A DNA stretch of 64,000 bases from Cephalotus follicularis (lineage: Eukaryota; Streptophyta; Magnoliopsida; Oxalidales; Cephalotaceae), in NCBI GenBank assembly GCA_001972305.1, contig BDDD01002285.1, positions 203,343-267,342 on the forward strand, given 5' to 3'. The position numbers were made by a program, and so were the translations under genes. The notes under the pieces are model-generated. The model was not told where the DNA came from. It was given only the letters and a program-made list of their open reading frames with translations, and did not search any database. How positions within the stretch are numbered: position 1 is the stretch's first letter; each line of letters begins with the position of its first letter. Below are positions 34,907 through 45,495 of this stretch, piece by piece.

Positions 34907-35509
34907 GTGTTCCAAATGAGCAGTACGAACTAACCAATCATCAGAAGTCCAAAACCAGACTTAGAAGACAAGAATCTGAAGAAAACACTGGTCAAAGTAG
35001 CAATAGTATGTTGGTGCATGGGCAGTCTCTAGTGGGTGATACAGGTGTTTCTTCTACTTCTTCAATATGTCAGGCACCTCTTCGTCGGCAATTTTCGGAA
35101 TCTGGGACCTATGATGGCAGGCTTGGTTCCAAGGTCCCACTTCAAAGTATGCAGCTATATAGTGATTCTGAAAGGACATGCATGTGATGGTTTACTGATT
35201 GTGGTTACACCTGATGTTAGTAGGCCTCAACATAGTTTGACAACCCATTAAATGTTTTGCAGATTATATTGAATATGCTGCTACTTCTTTGCTTAAAAAT
35301 TTTCTTGAATTTTTAGTTGAATTTGCACTTTGACACAAACATCTTCATTCATTTATGTTGCTTGATCAGTTGTTCTCTGACTTCATTCTTGCACTTCATT
35401 TTAAGATGAATGCGTCTACTTTGCTGAATCATTTTCAACCATTCCTTTTAAATATTCACTATTTGTTTGTAGCAGTAGCAGAAATGCTTGACAATGCATT
35501 TGATGAGGT
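34907..35509 (+). pseudogene. Fragments resembling a plant MORC-family ATPase gene
   Basis: First exon-like piece about 34907-35186 after a 'tttatag' acceptor: PNEQYELTNHQKSKTRLRRQ, then SSTSSICQAPLRRQFSESGT and YDGRLGSKVPLQ. Plant MORC (CRT1-related) proteins carry, just before the GHL ATPase domain, a segment of the form ICxAPLxRQFWxAGxYDDxLxSK. The second piece, 35473-35509, reads (A)VAEMLDNAFDEV between an AG acceptor and a GT donor. This matches the ATPase motif I of MORC/Hsp90-type proteins (AxAELLDNAxDEx) with the Mg-binding Asn preserved. The expected sequence between them and everything downstream is missing or decayed. MORC proteins act in nuclear gene silencing. The assignment is from remembered family motifs only, and it is either a pseudogene or a captured fragment. 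Confidence 0.5.
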
Positions 35510-36119
35510 GATTTTTCAAGTTAATATTCTGAGTTTTTGGCTTTTGTTCTTTCTGTGATGATAGAGCAACATTTTATATTTCTTTACTATTGAAAAGATT
35601 ATGAGACTAATAGAGTATTTTGAGAACTTTTATGTGAGTAAATCCATATTTATCATTTCCATTTGGATCTTTTTGAATACTTGATTCATTAATTACTGTT
35701 TAAGTGTGTAAATATTTGTTGAAATATGAATAACAAATGTGAGCCCTATATGGCTTATTGTAGGTATGTTGGATGGATTTTACTATATATGCTTTTTTTC
35801 CCTTTTATATGTTCGCTTGACTATATAAAGTTTGACCTATTTTGATATTTTAGAAGCGTCACTAAATTGGGTTATCTTTTTGACATTACTGACCTTTGTT
35901 ATGGCCATTGCATATGTGGTAAAAATGCTAAATATGTTTTCAACAGATGTTTGAAGCTATCATATGATGATGAGATGACTTATCCAAAATTTCAACTAAT
36001 ATTCTGCTTTTTTTTTCTTAAATTAGATGGATCCAAAATGGGGTCAGGAGATTTGGACAAGTTTTGTTGGATGCCCAGTATTCCTGGGCATACTGGTGAG
36101 GAACTATATATTGGTCTTA
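35510..36119 (+). other. AT-rich sequence after the MORC-like fragment
   Basis: Intron-like, AT-rich. A 139-codon open frame from 35867 shows no recognisable domain, and its end is made of the GAAAC repeats that follow. Nothing else was recognised. Confidence 0.35.
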
Positions 36120-36251
36120 TTTTTATAAAAAAAACCCTTTTTGAAACGGAGAAAACTGTTTCAAAATTAATATATAAAAAACACCCTCTTTTTGAAACGG
36201 GTAAACTATTTCAAAAGGGACTGCTTTTGAAACCGCAAAAACGTACCGTTT
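36120..36251. repeat. Inverted TTTTGAAACGG / CCGTTTCAAAA motif cluster
   Basis: At least three alternating inverted copies (TTTTTGAAACGG, GTTTCAAAA, TTTTTGAAACGG, TTTCAAAA, TTTTGAAACCG, CCGTTTTG) in 130 bp. Such subterminal arrays are common in CACTA elements, but the terminal CACTA sequence itself is not visible because an LTR starts at 36252. Confidence 0.4.
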
Positions 36252-37439
36252 TGTCACACTCCGTTTTTCCAAGAGGACAACATTAAAGCGGTAAGGCAAT
36301 CAACACAAAAATAATTCAGCTTATGCGATAATACGTAAAACAAAAACCTTCAGTAGCGGAAGCAATAACATGAAATAAGCTGAATTTAAATATGTATCAC
36401 GCATCCCATACTATGTGATACCCAACAAGTTTATATAAAACCCAACATCATAGTCGATCGCCCAAAACGGAGCGTGGTAAACAGTACAAGGTGATAAAAT
36501 GAACTTTGTTACAATAATCCAATTAACATAGTTATTGTTCATTTATCCAGTACATAAAATAAGAGAAACAATTCAGTCTTCTCTTTAAGTCTCCTTGTGT
36601 GCTCCATATCATATCCCACTCCATCAATCTGTTACAGTAGGGGTTAGCCTTTGTCCTCACTCGGCTAAGTGAATAAACTCATAAATGCAGTTCAAGGAAT
36701 ATGATAATGAGTATCATGAACGAATGCATTATGATGCAGTACAGTATATATATATCGCAGTGTATACATGTATAAAGTATATGCATGTTCACAGTACAGG
36801 TATAACCTCGTAAGGCTACATCAACACAAACAGTAAGTATGTCCCCAAAAGGAACCAGACAAACCAGTCGTCATGACCATCGCCACCTCCTGGCCCCAAC
36901 CTCATGCACATTTACCCCATCCCCGTTTGCGAACGGTTTGGAGTAAGTCCTTCATTCAGGTTGCTTAGCACGATGGCTAAACAATCAACAGGTTATTAGC
37001 ACAGCAGCTAATAATCAACACGCACAAACATTTCACAGTACAAGTCAAGCGATAAAATATAATTACTTGATCAAATATATTTGTTTAAAATATATTACTC
37101 CGTTCACAAGTTGTGATAAGTTATAAAACTTAAAACAATACATTTGATTGTGTAACCAATCCTTTAAAACATTTCTCCGTCTTTGGAAAATACTTTCCCC
37201 AGTCATTTCGAAAATATATATATTCATATGTTGACAAATATACATTTTCATATGTTCATTTGGTGAAATGCACGATATTGTGGATTGTTGATTCTGCGAT
37301 TGATGTTATGGTTACTATGGAGAGTTAAACTGCCATTTGTGTGTAATTGAAATGATAATGAAATGAATTGCTTGCATGATTTGGTTTTGGTGCCACTGGT
37401 ATTAAGACTCGTTGAAGAAGACGATGCTCTAGTTTTCTT

Positions 37440-37870
37440 TAACCGTCGACGCTTAGAGGAAAAGCGTCGATGCCTTGACCTGTTATGTGGGGAAATGAAC
37501 ACTGGTTCCATTGAACTGTCGATGCTTAAGGGAAAAGCGCCGACGCCTTGACTGTTATACGGAGAGATAAACGTTAGAAACGTTGACACTTAGAGGAAAC
37601 ATTGAGGCCTTGGTTCGTTGTGCATGGAAATGGACGCGTAAAGCATTGATGCTAAGGTTCCTACCTTAAAGCATCGATGCTAGGAGTTAAGCGCTGACGC
37701 TTAAGGATCCTTACCTTGAAGCGTCGATGCCAAAGAGACAATATGTTGACGCATAAAGCTTCTGGTTTAAAGCGTCGATGCAAAGAGTTAAAGCGCTGAC
37801 GCTTGGGGGATATAAGCATCGACGCTTAAGTGACTGATGTGAACATTGACGCCTAGAGAGTACACGTTGA
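37440..37870. repeat. GCGTCGACGC-type palindrome cluster (inverted segment)
   Basis: About fifteen copies of AAGCGTCGACGCTTA-like palindromes, many with one arm changed (AAGCGCTGACGCTT, AAGCATCGATGCTA). Some altered copies remain self-complementary, for example GCATCGATGC near 37672. Confidence 0.6.
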
Positions 37871-38429
37871 CGCCAAAAGGGGTTGTTAGCATTTTGAGTG
37901 TATGTTTGCTTACATAATTACTATGGATTGAATTATGGATTAATATGTTATTGATTTCTGAAGTGTTTTATCATTTTAGAAAAGTGCATAGATGGTTTTA
38001 TAATATATCATTATTTTACACGAAAATGTATATTTTCTAAGGATTGAAATGTGGTTTCAAAGACTGAATGTTGTTTCAAAAGACTAATTATACATTTTGA
38101 ATAAATGTATTGTTCAAGTATTTTATAACTTATAAACTACTTGGAAACAGATTTATTTTGGATTGATTGCTGGATTGTGATTTTTATTGATGTCGTATTA
38201 GTCGCGGTGGCGGAGGTTGTCACTAATAGCTAATGGCGGGTTAGGGTCTAGGTGTCAGGAGATGGCTAGGGACACCCACACTTTGGTTACTTGGCCGTAG
38301 AGCAAGTAACATTGTATTACTGACCTGCTTCGACTCGGCCAGAGACGGGGCTGAGGTTGGGGTACGATGTCATCCAGCTTGCGAAACACCCATCAACAGG
38401 TTCCATATTGAACGGTCTACACAGAACCG

Positions 38430-38640
38430 CTCACGACTCACCGGGAATCGGCGCTGAATGCCGCGCCACGGCTGGCAGTGAGTCGTGACTCACTGAGTCA
38501 ACTCGTCGGACCGTCACAGGTCCGATTGCCACCAAAAAACGCCACACATTCACCAGTTATACACATCCATGCCCGTGACTCGGCGCCAAAAGCGCGGTCT
38601 CAGGTGGCCGTGAGTCGACTCGCTGAGTCGACTCGGTCCA
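38430..38640. repeat. GAGTCGACTC-type palindrome cluster (second copy)
   Basis: Perfect GAGTCGACTC at 38612-38621 and 38625-38634, with the same 3-bp gap as at 3002-3024, plus decayed copies near 38480-38500. A (CT)n tract follows at about 38931-38970. Confidence 0.6.
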
Positions 38641-38935
38641 CTGATTCCGGTCGATTCCGGCAGAATCACGCCTCACCGGTGGTCGAAATGGGTAGAGCGG
38701 GCCTCCTACACCATAACCCACACCATCCACGATGCTAACGGCGCTGGGAAACGCCGGGAGGAGGCACGACAGTGGCGGTGAAGAAGAAGAAAAAAAAGAG
38801 AAAAGAGGGGAAGGGGGAGGAGCTTACCGGCGGTAGGCGTTCCTGGGTGGTCCGCCGTCCTCTCCCGGTCACGTGGCTGGCTCCAGCATCGTCTCCGGCG
38901 CCCTCTCTCCCTCTCTCTCCCGCTATCTCTCCCAG

Positions 38936-38973
<38 letters not shown>

Positions 38974-38988
38974 GCAGGTACCCCTTCG

Positions 38989-39072
38989 CACGGGCGCACT
39001 ATGCGCCCATGTCTCCCCCTTCTTCCTTTATTATTTTGCTCCCTCCTTAGTATTTTCTGGTAAAATACTAAG
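38989..39072. repeat. Paired hairpins near the LTR terminus (second copy)
   Basis: CACGGGCGCA / ATGCGCCCATG at 38989-39011 (one mismatch and a shifted loop), and CTTAGTATTTT / AAAATACTAAG around CTGGT at 39046-39072, a perfect 11-bp stem. Distances to the LTR end are 313 and 252 bp. Confidence 0.65.
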
Positions 39073-39325
39073 GTCTGGGTCCCGATTTTTCCGTGAATCG
39101 CGACATAAATTATCCAAACGACCACCAAAATAATCGCAATAAAAATGCGAACATTCGGGATTTATTGTCGCGCATTAAAAATAGGTTTTATTAGCCGTCT
39201 TGGCCAACGTAATTACGGCTTAAATGCGTAATGCCTTTTTATTACTCCGAGCCTCCATCGGTTTTTTTACAATCGTACACGCACCAATTTCATAATAATA
39301 ATTTATGAAATTCGGGGCGTTACAC

Positions 39326-41999
39326 TTCCAAAGTCGGCAAACCTTCTCCCCCTGAGCAACAAACCCGGGAGGTTGCTCCATATAAACTTCTTCTTTAAGA
39401 TCGCCGTGAAGGAAAGCATTCTTCACATCCAACTGATGCAATGTCCAGTGAAAACGAGCAGCCAAAGAAATCATAATGCGAACAGATGGAATCTTAGCCA
39501 TTGGAGAAAAGGTTTCATTATAAACAATGCCATAAGTCTGGGTATAACCCTTTGCAACAAGACGAGCCTTTAAACGTGCTATTGTACCATCTGGGTGATG
39601 CTTGACAGTGAACACCGAACAACACCCAACCAATTGTTTACCGGGGGGTAAAGTAACAAGATCCCAAGTCTGATTATCATGTAAAGCATTCATCTCCTCC
39701 TCCATAGCTTGGGTCCACCCAGAATGAGTGAGTGCTTCCTACACACTACGAGGCACAAACACAGAAGCCAGTGAAGAGACAAAGGCAGTCGTATCAGGAG
39801 AGAGATTTGTATAAGAGACAAAGTGAGAGAAAGGATATTGGGAACCTGTATGGGAACGAGTACAATGTGCCATGGGTGACTCAATAGACACAGAAGCAGG
39901 TGGATCAGGGACGACCGCCAGTGGTGGTAGGATGGATCGTGGCGTCGAGAGTATACCTGCAAGGGTAATGGTTCAGGCTGAGGAAGCAGCACTAGTAAAG
40001 AATCATCTGTTGAAGGCTCTGGCCGACAAGCATTATTGTAGTAAGGTTGATTCTCAAAGAAATTCACATCAGCAGAAACATATACTCGACATCAACATGG
40101 ATTATAACAAACATATCCCTTCTGAGTGCGGGAGTAGCCAACAAACACACATTTTTCAGCTCTAGAAGACAATTTGTCCAACCCGGGATCCAATGAATGT
40201 ACAAAGCAAACAGAACCAAAGATGTGAGGATGAACAGTCCATAGAGGACAATAAGGATGAAGAAGAACATAAGGAATACTCCCCTCCAACACAGAAGATG
40301 GAAGACGATTAATGAGATGACAAGAAGTGAGAAGGGCATAGCTCCAGAAGATTTTAAGCATATTTGTGTGGAGAAGTAGACACCGAGTGACATCTAATAG
40401 GTGACGATTTTTTCGCTCAGCAACCCCATTTTGTTGGGGAGTGTGAGCACATGAATGCTCGTGTAGAATTCCATGGGTCTCAAGAAAAGGGATGAATTGA
40501 GTAGCGGAAAAGTATTCACGAGCATTATCAGTGCGCAAACATTTCACAGATACACTATATTGACTAAGAACTTCATGATAAAAAATGAGAAAACAATGAA
40601 AAACCTTAGTACGATCTTTTATTAAATATAACCACGTTGTACGACTATAGTCATCAATAAATGTTACAAAATATTTAAAACCAATTGAAGACTCACGACT
40701 AGGACCCCAAACGTCTGAGTGAACTAACTCAAATTGTTGTGAGCGATGACTCAGACCTTGGGAGCTGAAGGATGCCCGATGGTATTTACCTAATTGACAG
40801 GTTGAACAATGAAACTGAAGACTCAACTTAGACACAAATGGAAAGCGACAGAGAACATTTGATAACGGATGACCAAGTCGGCAATGAAGATCATACATGA
40901 CATTAGTTGAAACAGCAGTAACAGCGGCAAAAATATCCGGATCCAGAAAGTGGAGACCACCAAACTCACGCCCACCACCTATCCAGCGTCCAGTCCTCCG
41001 ATCATAAAAAACACATGAAGTGGAAGAAAATAAGATAGTATAGTGAAGATCACGAGTGAGGTGGCTAACAGATAACAAACTACATTGAAAATTTGGAACA
41101 TGATAAACAAACGGTAAAGATAAAGATGAACTCAATGATACAAAACCTATACCGGCAACCTTGGACTTAGAACCATCTGCCAATGTAACAGAGGTAGAAG
41201 AACTGGAAGATATGGTGGAAAGGAGGTTTTGATCACCAATCATATGATGGGTAGCCTCAGAATCAATGATCCAAGGGCGAGAAGAACCAGATAAGAGACA
41301 AGCGGGATTAGGCTTACTGAGTTGTGCAAAAGTACCAGCAGGATCAGAATCACCAGGAGGCTAAGACTGAGTCATCGCATCATACTCAGCACGGGTCAAC
41401 TGTAAGGTCATCATCCCAGAAGAAGGATCTAACGTAGCAGGGGACTCATTAGAGGCTCCAAGATATGCCGGCAAACCCTGCAACTCAGGATGAAGATCAT
41501 AACAATAGTCCACCGTATGACCATCATGCTGATAGTGGGTACAAAAACAACTAGATTCGGTTGCCCGAGAATTACCAATACTACCTCCTTGAGGGACACC
41601 ACTGCCATGACCTCTACTATCAAAACCCCAACGACCACGAGTACTACCACGACCATGACTACTCCGACCTCCACGAGCAACCATAGCACTACTGTCAGAA
41701 ACCAAAGACGATGAACTCTGCGGAGCATACAGACTATCCCGAGAATATACCTCTTCAATGGTGGGTAGGGTACCGAAAGAGATAAGCTGCTATCGAATGG
41801 CATGATGCTCAGAATCAGGACCACGAAGAAATAACAATGATAACATATCAGCCTCTCGTTTTTCCATATCAGCAACAGTGCCTGCAGGAGGAAAGTACGA
41901 CTGGAGGCGCTGAACCAAAGAGGCAAATCGAGCATAATTATCAACAATACTATCACCATTTTGGCTCGTGCCAAAGAGAGAGAGAGAGCCAAGCATCAC
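39326..41999 (-). pseudogene. C1 gag C-terminus, protease, integrase, RT N-terminus (copia order)
   Basis: Gag end 41999-41361 with the knuckle-like CFCTHYQHDGHTVDYCYDLHP. The protease lies between 41360 and 41243 and is weakly visible. The integrase frame 41243-40092 (383 codons) has LHCRLGHP and CSTC of the HHCC zinc domain, then SDVWGPS, CLRTDNAREYF and TPQQNGVAERKNR, so the D,D35E triad is complete. It runs on to VFVGYSRTQKGYVCYNP. The stretch 40067-39706 needs at least one frame change and has a TAG before [10 protein letters not shown] 39705-39326: [57 protein letters not shown] (first catalytic Asp present), VCRLWK. It ends before the YVDD box because the LTR follows. Confidence 0.88.
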
Positions 42000-42715
42000 T
42001 GTCACACCCCGTTCCCAACAACATGAAAAAGTGGTGGCAATCGACATATAACTCCGGCTTATGCAATTTACCATAAATTTAAAACTTTCCATAACCATTA
42101 ATATTTTACGGAAGCATTTAAATATAAGTCGAATTTAAACATGCATCACGCATCCCATACTACGTGACGCCCACAAGTTTATGAATAAACCCAACATAAC
42201 TGTCGATCGCCCAAAACGGAGCGTGAAATAATAATACAGAATGAGATAACAAATTAACCTCTATTACAAAAATCCGAATAACATGATCAATGTTCCATAA
42301 CCAAAATACACAAATAAGAGAGATAACCAATCTTCTCTTTAAGTCTCCATGCATGCTCCATAACATGTCCACTCCATCAATCTGTTACAGTAGGGGTTAG
42401 CCTTTGTCCCCACTCGGCTAAGTGAATAAACTTATAAATACAGTTCAAGTCATGTGATAATGAGTGCCATGAATGAATGCATAATGATGAGCCATGTCAT
42501 GTATTTTTCACAATAAGTATACCCTTGTATAAAAATATATGCATGCTCACAGTACAAGTATAACTCATAAGTTATCTCAACACATGCAATAAATATGTTC
42601 CCAAAAAGGAACCAGACAAGCCAATCGTCATGACCGTCGCTACCTCCTGGCCCCGACGTCATGCACTCTTACTCCATCCCCCGTTTGCGAACGGTTTTGG
42701 AGCAAGTCCTCAGTA

Positions 42716-42870
42716 AGTTGTTTAGCACGGTGGCTAAACCAACAGCAAGTTACTAGCACAGTGGCTAAGTAATCAACAAGTTATTAGCACGGTGGCTAAT
42801 AATCAACAAGTTATTGGCACGATGGCCAATAATCCACAAGTTATTAGCACGGTGGCTAATAATCAACAAG
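42716..42870. repeat. 30-bp hairpin-unit array with paired changes
   Basis: Five units, the last three exactly 30 bp apart (42781, 42811, 42841). Arms around a 6-base loop are TTATTAGC/GCTAATAA (two units), TTATTGGC/GCCAATAA (one unit, both arms changed in step), TTACTAGC/GCTAAGTAA and GTTTAGC/GCTAAAC. The loop is ACGGTG or ACGATG/ACAGTG. A shorter version of two units lies at 36956-37020. Confidence 0.7.
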
Positions 42871-43359
42871 CACAAGCATTTCACAGTACAAGTCAAGCAA
42901 TTACACATAATTACTTGATCAAATATTTTTGTTTAAAAAATATATTATTCCGTTCACAAGTTGTAATAAGTTATAAAACTTAAAACAATACATTTCTCAT
43001 CTTTGGAAATACTTCCCCAATCATTTCGAAAATATATACATTCATAAATTATACATTTTCGCAAATTACATTTAGTTTCATAATCAAACCCTTAAAACAT
43101 TTCTCTGTCGTTGGAAATACTTCCCCAAACATTTTGAAAATATATAAATTCATATGTTAACAAATATACATTCTCGTACCCAAATGATCATAATAATCAT
43201 GCAAGCTTTTCAAAATGGTTTAACACTTCTAGAAAGCAACCATAATGCAATTCATAGTAACAATGCAATCATATGCTCAGAATGCATCTAGGTTCGTTTC
43301 AAGAGTCGTTTCGGGTCTAGCAGGTCCCATTAAAGCAAAATCCTACTGTCCAGGGGAAA

Positions 43360-43790
43360 AGGCGTCGATGTCATTCCTTAAGGCGTCGATGTCTTTTAGC
43401 CTAAGGCGTCGATCCTATGTACAGGTATTCCCAGGCGTTTCTGGACCAAAGACGTCGATGTCTTTTACAAAGACGTCGATGTCTTTTTCATAGCAGAGAG
43501 TATCAGTTCGCGAGTCTTGATTCTAGAGGGTGAAATCCAACCTTTTAATCCCTCATATAAACGAATCTCACTCTCTAAACGTATAAGGCATGCTACTGGT
43601 TATTAGGAACACAACCATAACATCAATCCGAAACCAAACAGGTGATTCTAAGTGGCTAAATGGCCATCTAAAATGAACATCACAGTTCTACAATTTCCCA
43701 GAAAAGGAGTCGATGTCTTTATAAAAGCATCGATGTCATTCACGTTTCCACACGAAGGCGTCGACGTCTTCTCATAGACGTCGATGTCTT
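43360..43790. repeat. AAGACGTCGATGTCTTT-type palindrome cluster
   Basis: Eight or more copies such as AAGGCGTCGATGTC, AAGACGTCGATGTCTTT, AAAGCATCGATGTC and GAAGGCGTCGACGTCTTC. A second group of similar copies is at 44370-44530. They occupy the place of the GCGTCGACGC cluster of the other family A LTRs. Confidence 0.55.
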
Positions 43791-44699
43791 TACAACCCAG
43801 AACGTGTTTTCCACGATTTTAACACGCCAAGCTATTATCAAATCCATTCTTTACATAACCAACTCACATATTCATGTAATCGTACATGCAAGATTAACTC
43901 AGTGTATCACAGTAACACCACAACAAGTCCAGAATCACAATTCACGCATTAACATGCAATTCATCATGTTAATCATTAACTTAGAACTCAAAATGCATGT
44001 ATAAATCCATCACTTTCCCCTACCTTATTGTTCCAAGTTAGGAACTAGAAAGTCCACCTCTTTAAGTCCTCAAGTTCTGGCTACCAGCAGCTCCAAGGTT
44101 CCCTCAGCAACTGCTACCCATGAGCTCCAATCTCCAGCTCCAAGGTTTCTACATATTTCTTTTTGTTTTCTTTAACCATTCTTTCTTTGCAGGTTGCATA
44201 CGAGGGTGGTAATCCCTTGCATGTTCCATGTGAGGGCATGTTTCGGAACATGCCAGACAACACACCATTGTGATTAACACGTCACAATGCACTTGTTAGA
44301 GCTTCTGTAAAGCCCCCAAAGATCCCCCACTGCATGTTACTCTGCCAGCGAAGAACGTGATAGCCATTCTTTACAAAGGCGTCGACGTCTTTTCTTAGAC
44401 GTCGATGTCTTTTCTCTTTTTGTAAGAAGGTGTCGATGCTTTCTCCCAATGTCGACGCGCATGCCCACGTAATCACGTGTGGCCTGACTCACAAAGGCGT
44501 TGACGTCTTTACAAAGACGTCGATGTCTTTGTCCCAAAACAGCGTCGTTTCAAGCTTTGACATACACACTTCCTTCCTTAATCAATATCTTGGATTTAGG
44601 GACCCCTTTTTACTTGAAATTTCAACATTCTTATTAACTCAAGTTTATGATTACATCATAAATCGAAATATTACATTCAGGAAAATACCGGGAGTTACA

Positions 44700-45348
44700 A
44701 TCACACACCTTACTCATATTGTTCTAGCCTGAATACAAAAGAGTACATTTTCCCAGATAGCACGAGATGTAGGGCAAGAAACAAATAGATGTTTTATAGA
44801 ATCTGTCATACAACCCCATAATAAAGTTTGCAATTAAGCATCTGTGACCTTCCAAGCCTATAATGTTGTAGTATAAGTCGGAGGAGCCGAATCAAGCCAC
44901 TGAGAGTGATTAATAGCCTCGATGTAGGTATAGACTGCCATGGACCATGTGGAATACTTGGTACCACAAAGTTTAGGTAATGTGGTATGTAATCCAGTTA
45001 GGCCATGTAGTACACTTTGTGAGTTACTAACATAGTTTGAAATCACTGAGACATTCTGGGATGGAGAAGGCAACATATTCACTCACAATGAGAGAAGAAC
45101 GATGATCGACGCTCGAAATAGAGAACCTGAACACCGTAGAGGATGGCGTGGTGAGATCGGTGAAGCACAGAAATATCGACGAGCTGACGTCGCACTAGGT
45201 TGAGGGACGTCGTCTAGCTATGGAGAAGTGCGAGGGTGAGCATGATGGAGAAGCAGGCTAGGGTGCGGATGGCGTGCGGTAGGGTTTCGTTTCTAGGGTT
45301 TTTTTTGGGTTTGTTTTTGTTAAAGTAATCTCCTAAGCTTTGATACCA
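44700..45348 (-). pseudogene. C1 gag N-terminus and leader
   Basis: The gag frame 45082-44858 begins MNMLPSPSQNVSVISNYV and contains LCGTKYSTWSMAVYTYIEA and HSQWLDSAPP, the usual start of copia gag in which a short peptide is followed by a 'YxxWxxAMxxYLxA' segment. A stop follows PTYTTTL, after which the frame goes on (VTDA, LLWGCMTDSIKHLFVSC, TSRAIWE) up to the solo LTR and then to 41995. The part 45083-45336 is untranslated leader. Confidence 0.75.
45337..45348 (-). other. Primer-binding site of C1
   Basis: The minus strand reads TGGTATCAAAGC directly beside the presumed LTR end, the form often seen in plant copia elements. Confidence 0.7.
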
Positions 45349-45495
45349 TGCAAACTAACAATGATTTATGTGTATGTATTATGCTAAAGAAAAAAGACAT
45401 ATATATAGGCTTATTACATGGATGTGGGCTTTTTAAGTTAAACCCAACTTGTACGTAAATGCTAACGATAACAAGGCCAAAGTGATTAAAATGCA
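45349..45495 (-). repeat. Presumed 5' LTR of C1 (about 147 bp)
   Basis: Starts TGCAAACTAAC next to the PBS and contains a TATA-like CCTATATATATG on the minus strand at about 45400-45413, consistent with a promoter facing gag. The outer end at 45495 is a guess: no second LTR or target duplication remains to test it. Confidence 0.4.

Larger units (their letters stand above)
36252..39324 (-). repeat. Family A LTR, chimeric with an inverted middle segment
   Basis: Outer ends are TGTCACAC(T)CCG at 36252 and GGGGCGTTACA at 39324, as in the other family A copies. Segment 36252-37258 is in the usual direction (for example 'tctgttacagtaggggttagcc' at 36627). Segment about 37259-38395 runs the other way: it aligns to the plus-oriented LTR at 60506 (61800 onward), including its palindrome cluster at 37440-37870 and a GTTACT/AGTAAC hairpin at about 38285-38310. 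Segment about 38396-39324 is again in the usual direction. Part of the sequence is therefore present in both directions. The flanks (CGTTT left, CTTCC right) do not match, so this is not a simple insertion. Confidence 0.75.
42000..44699 (-). repeat. Solo LTR, family A, 2,700 bp, target duplication ATCAC
   Basis: TGTCACACCCCGTTCCC to GGGAGTTACA, flanked by ATCAC at 41995-41999 and 44700-44704. No PBS or interior follows, so it arose by LTR-LTR recombination. It holds a 30-bp hairpin-unit array (42716-42870), palindrome clusters of GCGTCGATGTC/AAGACGTCGATGTCTTT type (43360-43790 and 44370-44530), and a GGCATGTT/AACATGCC hairpin at 44235-44254. The sequence 42340-42440 equals 36585-36680. The open frames across the palindrome clusters (SMSFxKxSMSF) are by-products. 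Confidence 0.92.
39325..45495 (-). mobile_element. Ty1/copia element, 3' part lost, split by a solo LTR (element C1)
   Basis: Minus strand: short LTR and PBS at the right (45495-45337), gag, integrase and the beginning of RT, then an abrupt end at 39325 where the chimeric family A LTR starts. RNase H, the 3' LTR and the polypurine tract are absent. Gag is interrupted by the solo LTR 42000-44699, whose target copies ATCAC rejoin the gag frame. The integrase is still open over 383 codons, so inactivation is recent relative to the gypsy elements. Confidence 0.85.

Noticed and set aside
35867-36286. 139-codon frame after the MORC-like fragment
   Set aside because: No motif after the first residues; its end is formed by GAAACGG repeats and runs into the LTR start at 36252.
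41429-41992. 187-codon hydrophobic frame on the minus strand
   Set aside because: Alternative frame of copia gag; the real frame shows the CxxC...GHT...C knuckle.
43245-43493. Frame with repeated SMSF and KASMSF units
   Set aside because: Comes from the AAGGCGTCGATGTC palindrome repeats; the 44282-44537 frames are the same on the other strand.
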